From positions 1-7,193 of the forward strand of contig JAFLJU010000586.1 of NCBI GenBank assembly GCA_022712835.1: a DNA stretch of 7,193 bases. Reading direction: 5' to 3'. The notes below the pieces were generated by a model. The model ran no database searches, was not told the origin of the DNA, and saw only the letters and a list, made by a program, of their open reading frames with translations. Below, in pieces: positions 1-7,100 of the stretch. A program made the position numbers and the translations under genes. Each line of letters opens with the position of its first letter. Positions within the stretch are counted from its first letter, which is position 1. This DNA comes from Desulfobacteraceae bacterium (GTDB lineage: Bacteria > Desulfobacterota > Desulfobacteria > Desulfobacterales > Desulfobacteraceae).

Positions 1-1
1 C

Positions 2-313
2 GTGGGGCTTGCAATTCTTATAGGGGTCTTGCGCATTCTACGGGGATGGCCGATTCATTATCTGATCATCGGTGGTTATGTTATTGTTATGTTGATGACC
101 GTGATTGCTCCCAAAGAAATCATTGGTATTGCTTATGATGCCGGTGGGGTCACCACATCCACCATCACGGTCCCCCTGGTCGCAGCTCTTGGTGTGGGGC
201 TTGCCTCATCCATTAAAGGACGAAACCCCCTTGTGGATGGGTTTGGACTCATCGCTTTTGCCTCTCTTCTTCCTATGATTTTTGTCATGGGGTATGGGCT
301 TATAATTTTTTGA
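2..313 (+). CDS. DUF1538 family integral membrane protein, C-terminal part (5' end outside window)
   Basis: This is the last 103 codons of a longer gene. The GTG at position 2 reads as an internal Val and not a start: aligned with the next gene, its first residue matches residue 146 of that 264-residue protein, so roughly 145 residues are probably missing upstream. The protein is very hydrophobic, with membrane segments at about residues 1-13, 20-36 and 78-100. The family signature [17 protein letters not shown] lies at about residues 44-60, followed by GRNP and [12 protein letters not shown] recognise this as DUF1538, which has a Gly/Ser/Thr-rich helix-breaking motif suited to binding an ion or small ligand inside the membrane. 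The biochemical function is not established as far as I know. The stop is TGA, and the next DUF1538 gene starts 18 bp later. Confidence 0.85.
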   Translation: MGLAILIGVLRILRGWPIHYLIIGGYVIVMLMTVIAPKEIIGIAYDAGGVTTSTITVPLVAALGVGLASSIKGRNPLVDGFGLIAFASLLPMIFVMGYGLIIF

Positions 314-331
314 TAAAAAAGGGAGGATTTA

Positions 332-1126
332 ATGGAATTTATATATGAATTCGGTAAAATATTGATAAGCACCTGTAGAGATGTATTGCCGATAATTATC
401 CTGATTGTCAGTTTTCAGCTCCTGGTTTTAAGGCAGACAATTCCCCATCTGCGCCGTCTTATTGTAGGCGGTGTCTATGTTGTCATAGGACTTGCTCTGT
501 TTCTTGCTGGACTTGAAAAAGCACTTTTCCCACTTGGCAATATTATGGCGACACAGTTATCGGATCCGGCTTTTATTTATGGCCCGGGAGAAATTGTTAC
601 CCAGGCGGACTGGAAGGCATATGGCTGGGTCTATCTTTTTGCAGCCATGATCGGCTTTGCTACCACCATTGCAGAACCATCTCTCATTGCAGTGGCCTTT
701 AAAGCCAGCGAGGTATCCGCCGGAACCATCAAACCATGGGGGCTAAGAATCACAGTCGCCATTGGTGTTGCTTTTGGCATCAGCCTTGGAACCTTTCGGA
801 TTGTGACTGGCACACCACTTTATATGTACATTCTTGCGGGCTATATGATTGTTATTGTACAAACCATATTTGCTCCTAAAAATATCATTGCCCTGGCGTA
901 CGATTCGGGTGGGGTAACTACTTCTACCGTTACAGTACCGTTAGTCGCATCGCTTGGGCTTGGACTGTCTGCTACTGTTCCTGGACGAAATCCAGCCCTT
1001 GATGGGTTTGGTCTTATCGCTTTTGCCAGTCTATTTCCCATTATAACAGTTATGGGCTATGCTCAATTAATGCATTGGTCAACTCAACGCAAAATTAAAT
1101 ACATGGAGAACAAAAATGCGCTTTAA
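332..1126 (+). CDS. DUF1538 family integral membrane protein (second, complete copy)
   Basis: A complete 264-residue polytopic membrane protein. The ATG start is preceded by GGGAGG at 321-326, which fixes it. Likely membrane segments lie near residues 16-34, 43-62, 98-124, 140-157, 163-180, 198-213 and 225-246. Two family landmarks are visible: TIAEPSLIAVA at about 112-122 inside a membrane stretch, and AYDSGGVTTSTVTVPLV at 189-205, followed by GRNP and [11 protein letters not shown]. Over residues 181-243 it matches the preceding partial gene at about 46 of 63 positions, so the two are tandem paralogues. Many DUF1538 proteins, as I recall, carry two such units in one chain; here the units are separate genes and may form a heterodimer (inference). 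The basic tail STQRKIKY suggests a cytoplasmic C-terminus. The last 11 bp overlap the PII-like gene, which implies translational coupling. Confidence 0.88.
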   Translation: MEFIYEFGKILISTCRDVLPIIILIVSFQLLVLRQTIPHLRRLIVGGVYVVIGLALFLAGLEKALFPLGNIMATQLSDPAFIYGPGEIVTQADWKAYGWVYLFAAMIGFATTIAEPSLIAVAFKASEVSAGTIKPWGLRITVAIGVAFGISLGTFRIVTGTPLYMYILAGYMIVIVQTIFAPKNIIALAYDSGGVTTSTVTVPLVASLGLGLSATVPGRNPALDGFGLIAFASLFPIITVMGYAQLMHWSTQRKIKYMENKNAL

Positions 1127-1463
1127 ACTCATACTCGCCTCGGTAAAATCCGATATCACTGACAAGGTTGTTGATGCGGCAAAAGGGGCAGGAGCCACGG
1201 GAGCCACGATCATACCAGCCAGGGGAACCGGTATTCATGAAGCAAAAACTTTTTTTGGCCTCACGCTGGAGGCACAAACCGACATTATCATGTTCCTTGT
1301 TGAAGAGCATACTGTCACTAAAGTTTTGGACGCAATAAAACAATCAGGAGAATTCCATAAGCCTGGTACAGGCATAGCTTTTGTGCTTCCGGTTGAACAT
1401 GTTGTGGGCCTGGAAAGCCAGATGGAAAAATTTAAACAAGAGGTCCAGAAAAATTATTTTTAA
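1116..1463 (+). CDS. PII-like (GlnB-fold) signalling protein
   Basis: A 115-residue cytoplasmic protein with the PII-type ferredoxin-like pattern: beta strand KLILASV at 4-10, a helix at about 13-25 (DITDKVVDAAKGA), GATGATIIPARGTG at 26-39, a loop at about 36-54 in the T-loop position, beta strand TDIIMFLVEE at 55-64, helix HTVTKVLDAIKQSG at 65-78, and strand TGIAFVLPVEHVVGL at 85-99. PII proteins are trimers that bind ATP/ADP and often 2-oxoglutarate and control transporters or enzymes through the T-loop. This one differs from GlnB/GlnK: there is no Tyr in the T-loop for uridylylation, and the usual TGKIGDGKIF B-loop is replaced by SGEFHKPGTGIAF. It starts inside the DUF1538 gene, with GGAG at 1105-1108, so the membrane protein is its obvious candidate partner (inference). 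Fold assignment is good; ligand is unknown. Confidence 0.85.
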   Translation: MRFKLILASVKSDITDKVVDAAKGAGATGATIIPARGTGIHEAKTFFGLTLEAQTDIIMFLVEEHTVTKVLDAIKQSGEFHKPGTGIAFVLPVEHVVGLESQMEKFKQEVQKNYF

Positions 1464-1490
1464 GCAATTATTTTTAAGCAATTATTTTTT
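1452..1490 (+). repeat. 14-bp tandem repeat spanning the PII-like stop codon
   Basis: The unit AATTATTTTTAAGC occurs at 1452-1465 and 1466-1479, and the first ten bases recur at 1480-1489. The first copy contains the stop codon TAA (1461-1463) of the PII-like gene, and the rest lies in the 43-bp spacer before the CBS gene. It is likely a slippage duplication. It is AT-rich with no hairpin potential, so I do not read it as a terminator. Confidence 0.85.
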
Positions 1491-1494
1491 ATAA

Positions 1495-1500
1495 AAGGAG
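1495..1500 (+). promoter_or_regulatory. Shine-Dalgarno sequence that decides the CBS gene start
   Basis: AAGGAG ends directly against the ATG at 1501, leaving no spacer, but sits 6 bases before the ATG at 1507. The second ATG is therefore the better start by ordinary ribosome-spacing rules. Confidence 0.7.
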
Positions 1501-1506
1501 ATGGTT

Positions 1507-1911
1507 ATGGAAACAGACAATATTAAAATAGTTCGTACAAGGGACGTGATGCATAAACAGATTTTGACCATTGACGGTATGGCCACCGCCAGGGAAGCTG
1601 CTGCCATCATGCGTTCTAAAAGAGTGTTTTCGCTTCTTGTCGAAAAAAGGCATGAAAATGATGCCTGGGGGATACTGGTGGTTCAGGATTTTATCAAAGG
1701 GGTGATAATACCAGGCCGCTCCCCGGACGATGTGAATGTCTATGAAATTATGACAAAACCGATTATCACCGTTCCGGCCGACATGGATATCCGCTATACA
1801 GCCCGTTTGATTTATCGTGCCGGCATCCGAAGAGCTCCGGTTGAAGATAAAGGAGAAATTGTCGGAATGATTTCTCTCTCATCTTTGATTCTGGATAATG
1901 AGCTTTTTTAA
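1507..1911 (+). CDS. stand-alone tandem CBS-domain protein
   Basis: A 134-residue soluble protein made almost only of a CBS pair (Bateman module). CBS 1 begins with TRDVMHKQILTIDGMATAREAAAIM and runs through the strand GILVVQDFIKGVI. CBS 2 begins with VYEIMTKPIITVPADMDIRYTARLIYRAGIRRAPV and ends EIVGMISLSSLI. The V-M and I-M-T-K-P starts and the final G-(I/M)-(L/I)-(V/S) strands are typical. Such modules bind adenine nucleotides (AMP, ADP, ATP, SAM or NAD) and act as energy sensors on transporters or enzymes. No catalytic or DNA-binding domain is attached, so it presumably works in trans. It follows the PII-like gene by 43 bp and the DUF1538 genes beyond that, suggesting it is a second regulatory subunit of that system (inference). 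A start at 1501 would add Met-Val but leaves no ribosome-binding-site spacing. Confidence 0.85.
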   Translation: METDNIKIVRTRDVMHKQILTIDGMATAREAAAIMRSKRVFSLLVEKRHENDAWGILVVQDFIKGVIIPGRSPDDVNVYEIMTKPIITVPADMDIRYTARLIYRAGIRRAPVEDKGEIVGMISLSSLILDNELF

Positions 1912-1972
1912 ACTTGAAGAGCGGTTTTGTATTGTTTTTATTAAGAATTCTTGGGAACAAGGATGAATTCAT

Positions 1973-1979
1973 AAAGGAG
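1973..1979 (+). promoter_or_regulatory. Shine-Dalgarno sequence of the small membrane-anchored protein gene
   Basis: AAAGGAG lies 8 bases upstream of the ATG at 1988 and supports both that start and the reality of this otherwise unrecognised gene. The 76-bp spacer before the gene (1912-1987) is AT-rich and shows no convincing terminator or promoter. Confidence 0.7.
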
Positions 1980-1987
1980 TTGGAATT

Positions 1988-2485
1988 ATGGGAAATCAAG
2001 ATCTTATCGTAGTTATAGTTCTTACGGGTTTTATTTTTTTAATAATCTATATTATAAAACATCCAACAAATAAATCTTCATCATCCGGCTCCGGGAAATT
2101 GATGGAGGCTGACAACGTTGGTATAAGATGTGATACGGCTACCGACGGCGAAGCTTACTTCTTACCTTTATCTCAAAAAAATCTTGAACCAATAATTTTC
2201 TATTTATTCAACAACAAGGATAAAGCGATCCAAGCTCTTGCAGAAGTGTCTTGTATAACGATCGCCGAAGACAGTAGAAAGCTAATCAGTACTGATATTC
2301 TTACGTTTGGCGTTTTTCCAGTAGTGGGTGAAGAAGATTCCCCAACTTGGGGTACACTTTTGGCGGGCAAGAACCTCAGTCACGACACCTGGTCGGAAGC
2401 CAGAAAATACTTTAAGAAATATGGTGGTATAATGAAGATCGAAAATAAACCCGGGAATGGCAAACCTATCCAACAGAAAAATTAG
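1988..2485 (+). CDS. small membrane-anchored protein of unknown function
   Basis: A 165-residue protein I do not recognise. It opens with a single hydrophobic helix at about residues 6-23 (LIVVIVLTGFIFLIIYII), followed by basic KHPTNK and a flexible SSSSGSG linker. The remaining 130 residues form a mixed, apparently globular domain with strands such as ITIA and LTFGVFPVVG and an amphipathic stretch at about residues 135-150 (SEARKYFKKYGGIMKI). By the positive-inside rule the C-terminal domain should face the cytoplasm. There is no signal peptidase or lipobox site, so it is a membrane anchor and not an exported protein. A good Shine-Dalgarno sequence and the position last in the DUF1538/PII/CBS row support a real gene. 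Its gap of 76 bp is the largest in the row, so membership of the operon is uncertain. Confidence 0.7.
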   Translation: MGNQDLIVVIVLTGFIFLIIYIIKHPTNKSSSSGSGKLMEADNVGIRCDTATDGEAYFLPLSQKNLEPIIFYLFNNKDKAIQALAEVSCITIAEDSRKLISTDILTFGVFPVVGEEDSPTWGTLLAGKNLSHDTWSEARKYFKKYGGIMKIENKPGNGKPIQQKN

Positions 2486-2534
2486 AACCGAACAGAAAGG
2501 ATATAATTTTGAACGGAACTCAAGGGTGTTGCTC

Positions 2535-2570
2535 CTGAAACTTTAGTACAAACTGTCAGAGTTTTTTATT
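2535..2570 (+). terminator. weak candidate intrinsic terminator for the plus-strand block
   Basis: An imperfect inverted repeat at 2535-2559 (CTGA near one end pairs with TCAG, with an inner TTT/AAA pairing and mismatches between) is followed by a T run at 2562-2567. An alternative short stem, AAACT at 2550-2554 with AGTTT at 2560-2564, overlaps it. Its place in the 104-bp gap between converging genes fits a terminator, but the stem is short and AT-rich. The rest of 2486-2589 shows nothing else. Confidence 0.25.
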
Positions 2571-2589
2571 CCCCCCGTGACAAAAAAGT

Positions 2590-4107
2590 TCACATCCCAG
2601 GTTCACTGGCTGGTTTACCGGGATAATATTCATCTACCTGGGGAAAACTTGACAAATCCTTTTCAATGGCAGCCCTTAAAAAAGAGTTGAGCCACCAGAA
2701 GACATCTTTATTTTTAACGTTTTCCCGCAGATTGCGCATTCTCTGATTTCTTTCTTCCAAAGGCATATTAAATGCCCTGTAAATAGCCCTGGCCATGCCT
2801 TCAATATCATGGGGATTTACTAAAATTGCATCCTGGTGAAACTGTTGAGCAGCACCGGCAAATTCGCTGAGTATCAGCACCCCTTTTTCGTCGATATTGC
2901 AGGCACAATATTCCTTTGCGACCAGATTCATACCATCCTTTATAGGTGCAATAAAAGCAATCTCGCATGCCCGGTACAAGGAGATGAGTTCATTTCTGTC
3001 AAGGGTTCGAAACATATACCGGACAGGGAGCCAGTCATCTGTACCAAACATTCCGTTAATCTCTCCCACAAGCTGTTCTATCCTGAGTTTCAGATCAGCG
3101 TAAGCTGTTATTTCCCTGCGACTTGGAACCACAACTTGAATAAAATGCGCTTTTTTGTGGAACTCTGGAAAGCGTATTAAAAACCGTTGAAATGCGATCA
3201 GCTTTTCAGTCAAGCCCTTAGTATAATCCAGGCGGTCAACCCCCAGTATTATTTTTGTATCAGGAACATTCTTTCGTATCTGTTTTGATCTTTTATAAAC
3301 CTTATTGTCCCAGGCCTTAAGAAAAAATTCATTGTAATCAATGCTGATAGGGAAGACCCCGACGCGTACCTTTCTGTTGCCTAATCTTAATTCACTTACA
3401 GCCTTATTGGATTCTAGCTTTTTATCAATTTTCACATCTTGAATTATTTTTTTGACACATCTGATAAAGTTGCGTTTGTTTTGAATTGTATGGAACCCGA
3501 TAAGGTCGTATTCCAACATGGCGGAAAGAAGCTCAAAACGCCATGGACATCGGGCGAAGGTATCAAAGGGCGGAAATGGGATATGCAGGAAAAACCCCAT
3601 GGGGTTCCTTGTGTGCATTTTGCGCAGATAGGCCCCCACGAGTATTAATTGATAATCATGCACCCAGATAAAATCCAGATCATCTGCATTCTGATAAACT
3701 GCCGATGCAAATTTTTTATTAACCCTTTGATAACTTGTCCAGTATTCAGGCAGGAAAATGCACTTATCCGTAAAATCATGAAAAAGAGGCCATATAATTG
3801 AATTGGAAAAACCTTCGTAATAATTTTTTAGCTCGTCGGAATTAAGCATAACCGGTTTAACGCTATATCCTAAAGCGGCTTCTTGAATTGCCGGCAACAT
3901 GCTGTCATCAATACCTTCTTCCTGCACATAGCCGGGCCAACCTATCCAGGTACCGTTTCGATTTTTAAGAACCGGTGCCATTGCAGTTACCAGTCCCCCG
4001 GCCCCTTTCCCCGCCTCTATGGTTCCATCCCCGGTTTTTTTTAAAATCAGCGGTAACCTGTTGGAGACAATTATGATATGAGGTTCTTTTATGTTTTGTT
4101 TATCCAT
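2590..4107 (-). CDS. otsA: trehalose-6-phosphate synthase (UDP-glucose-type, GT20)
   Basis: A complete 505-residue cytoplasmic glycosyltransferase that forms trehalose 6-phosphate from UDP-glucose and glucose 6-phosphate. The GT20 landmarks are all present: SNRLP with Arg17, GKGAGGL at 33-39, TWIGWPGY at 53-60, SIIWPLFHDF at 103-112, WVHDYQL at 148-154, LHIPFPPFD at 174-182, GVDRLDYTKGL at 289-299 with Arg292 and Lys297, and KDGMNLVAKEY at 390-400 with Glu399. These match the glucose-6-phosphate and UDP-sugar contacts of E. coli OtsA, which is slightly shorter (474 residues). There is no fused phosphatase domain. The ATG is preceded by AGAGG with about 13 bases of spacing, rather long. It lies 41 bp after the HAD-GH65 gene on the same strand, so the two are probably co-transcribed. 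No otsB is visible in the window, so the fate of the trehalose 6-phosphate is open. Confidence 0.95.
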   Translation of the reverse strand: MDKQNIKEPHIIIVSNRLPLILKKTGDGTIEAGKGAGGLVTAMAPVLKNRNGTWIGWPGYVQEEGIDDSMLPAIQEAALGYSVKPVMLNSDELKNYYEGFSNSIIWPLFHDFTDKCIFLPEYWTSYQRVNKKFASAVYQNADDLDFIWVHDYQLILVGAYLRKMHTRNPMGFFLHIPFPPFDTFARCPWRFELLSAMLEYDLIGFHTIQNKRNFIRCVKKIIQDVKIDKKLESNKAVSELRLGNRKVRVGVFPISIDYNEFFLKAWDNKVYKRSKQIRKNVPDTKIILGVDRLDYTKGLTEKLIAFQRFLIRFPEFHKKAHFIQVVVPSRREITAYADLKLRIEQLVGEINGMFGTDDWLPVRYMFRTLDRNELISLYRACEIAFIAPIKDGMNLVAKEYCACNIDEKGVLILSEFAGAAQQFHQDAILVNPHDIEGMARAIYRAFNMPLEERNQRMRNLRENVKNKDVFWWLNSFLRAAIEKDLSSFPQVDEYYPGKPASEPGM

Positions 4108-4148
4108 TGTTTTATTCTTACCTCTTTTCCGACTTTCAAAAAGATAGT

Positions 4149-7100
4149 TTAAATATCCACATATGCTAACTTGCCCGGATACAATCTGATTATTTCATCT
4201 TTTATCATCACCATTATGGGTTTTGCCTTGCTGGTCTGACTTTTAACTGTAACGTCTTTTTGAGTGATTTCCAGATCAAGCCAATGATTTCTGTATCGAA
4301 TATGAAAACTAATGCGATTTATGCACTTTGGGAGTAAAGGATTTAAAATAAGTATATCACTGCGTATTTCCAGACCTGCATAGCCCCGTTGAAGAATATC
4401 AATACATCCTGACATGGCAGCCAGATGGATACCTTCCCGGGTGCTTCCGGTCCGGTCATCAACCATATCGGTCTCAAGTGCCTGGCTGAACAGTTCCCAG
4501 GAACGTTCTCTTTCCTGGCGGGCTTCAATCCAGGAATGAATAATCAATGCCAGGGATGACCCGTTTGTGGTTCGGTTCAAATAATAGTTAATATTTTTTT
4601 GGATAGAATCCTTATTAAACGTATAATTAAGACGTTTAAACATTTTTCTTAAGGTTTCAGCACTAAAAAGATATAAAAGCATTAAAACATCTGCCTGTTT
4701 GCAGACTTTATAGTTATTGGCGCTATCCCCTTCCTTTTCAAGTATCCTGTCCAGACGCTGGATATTTCCATACCTTTTTATATAACCATCCCAGTCAAAC
4801 TCCTTTAAGTTGTCATATCCTTCAAATTGACTGAGTATTCCATCTTCATGGAATACCAGCTTCATCCTCCGACTCATTTTTTGAAATTTTTTCAATTCTC
4901 TATCTTCTATCTTGAGCTTTTGCCTTAAATATTTCCAGTCCTGTTCAGGAATAACATTCTGTAAATTAAGCGCCTGATCCATAACAAACATTACCATTAA
5001 ATTGGTATAGACATTGTTGTTAAGCCCTGGTTTATCGGCTCCTGGGTAAGAGTCATGATATTCATCAGGCCCCATTATACCCAAAATCTCATATCGATTA
5101 AGTTTCTTGTTATGGACTGCAATGCTTGCCCAGAACCGGGCAATTTCTATTATTATTTCACCCCCGTAAAAGGATAAAAACTCTATATCCTGGGTAATTT
5201 GAAAATACTGCCAGATATTATAAACTATGGCATTATTTACATGGCGCTGCAAATGGGTGTTGTCAGGAACCCAGCGGCCTGATTCCGGGTTCAGATGCAA
5301 TGCTTGGGTCTCTTCTCTGCCACTGCTTCCACTCTGCCATGGATACAAGGCACCTTTGCCGCCTGCCTTTCTGGCTGCATACCGGGCTTGGTTAAGTCGC
5401 CGGTAACGGTACATGAGCAAGGTTCTTGTAATCTGGGGTTTCCGGTAATTCAAAAACGGGAAAATAATCATTTCATCCCAGAATATATGTCCTCTGTAGC
5501 CTTCCCCATGCCACCCCCGGGCCGGCATACCAACGTCAATGTCCAAAGAATGTACAGAAGAGCTTTGTAATATGTGAAAAATATACAATCGAATAATTTT
5601 TTGTGTATATTGCTCGACATCTTTATTGTCCAGTTCCAGCCTGACATCAAATTTTCGCCATAAAAGTTCCCAGGATGTAACATGGGATTCTAATAAACTA
5701 CCAAAATTTTCGACATCATTTGCAATCGTATTTTCCACCTCCAATAGGCATTCGGAAATACCTGTATCCCGGGAGGTATATATGCAGACCAGTTTTTCAA
5801 CGGTAAGATCATCTTTTTTACCCACATTTACTATGAAATTTCTTGCAAGATACCCACCGGGTTTGTCAGCTATGACAGATTTAATGGCAACCAGATTATT
5901 TTTAAGGAAGATTTTGGTTCTCGCACCCATGGCAATATCTACACCCGACTGGTTGGTACGCATTTTTAGAACCATGCTTTTTTCATCAATATGCCGAGCA
6001 TCAACCAGATCAAGATGTTGACTGCCCAAATCCCGGTAGCGCTCAACTCCCTGGTTTGTCACCCTGCCATCCAGAGCAGAACATATCTCTATTTTACCTT
6101 CCCAGTTCAAGGGGGTAATAATAGTTTTAAGCCCAGCCCTATGCACCTGATCTCCATGAACAAATGCGTGTTGACAAATGCGCGTCTCTCTATTTTTTTT
6201 ATCCCGAAAGCATATGGTGCGATTCAGTATCCCTTTTTTTATAATCAAAGATTGTCTATAAAAAAGAACCTTTACATCTTTTAGCTCAAACCAATCCTCT
6301 CCTGGAATGCGAAAATTAAGGCAAAGCCAGTTGGGAATATTTACAAGATCTTCATTCTCAACAATTCTACCGGCAATTTTTGTTTTAAGACGGTTATACA
6401 CTCCCGCAAGATAGGTGCCTGGATAATGTACATCATCGGCCTTTGATTCAGGGGCTGCTCCCCTGGTAACAAAATAACCGTTTCCCAGAGCACACATTGC
6501 TTCCCGCCGTCCCTCATCCTCAGGGTCAAACCCCATATATATCTGGTCCCAGCTGGTTCCTTTTTCCATGCCGACCTCAATTTCGCAAAGATCGTCAACT
6601 ACCAGATTTGCTCCGTTTTGTTTTAGCTGTTTTGCCTGGTCTGAACGGTTCACACCGATAACCATTCCAAACCCGCCTTTTTTCCCGGCCTCCACACCGG
6701 ATAAGGCATCCTCCACCACCACACACCTATTCACGTCAGCATCCAGCCTTTTGGCTGCTTCCAGAAAAATATCGGGTTCAGGTTTACCGGTAAGACCCAG
6801 GCTCTCGGAGACACACCCGTCAACTCTGGTATCAAATAAAGCTTCAATATCTGCAGCCTTAATGACGGCAAGACAGTTTTTGCTTGAACTGACAATGGCT
6901 GTCTTAAATCCGTTTTTTCTCAACTGCTTGATAAGATCAATGGTGGATTCATAAACCTTCACTCCCTCTTTTTTCAGCAAATCAGAAAAAAGCTGGTTTT
7001 TTCTATTGCCCAGACCACAAATGGTTTCCGCACCGGGCGCATCTTTGACTAACCCAAGGGGGATATCAATATCCCGGGCGGTAAGAAAAGATTCAACCCC

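Noticed and set aside
133..1343. Minus-strand open frames opposite the DUF1538 and PII-like genes
   Set aside because: Shadow frames; the plus-strand products have clear family motifs and ribosome-binding sites.
1914..1944. Possible promoter before the small membrane protein gene (TTGAAG, then TATTAA)
   Set aside because: The spacer is 19 bases and both boxes are weak in an AT-rich stretch; not better than chance.
1945..1971. Two GAATTC sites flanking a short spacer, seen as a possible inverted repeat
   Set aside because: GAATTC is self-complementary and the flanks do not extend a stem, so this is not a hairpin or a meaningful operator.
2494..2538. Nine-codon TTG frame at 2509-2538 preceded by AGAAAGG
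   Set aside because: Too short to judge, has no ATG and no recognisable leader-peptide logic, and lies between converging genes with nothing downstream to regulate.
2836..3648. Plus-strand open frames at 2836-3180, 2897-3103 and 3439-3648
   Set aside because: They lie opposite otsA, whose conserved motifs fix the minus strand as coding; they have no ribosome-binding sites or recognisable domains.
5295..6954. Plus-strand open frames at 5295-5570, 5626-6021, 5991-6284 and 6568-6954
   Set aside because: All are antisense to the conserved GH65 and HAD domains; Ser/Pro/Arg/Cys-rich translations typical of shadow frames.
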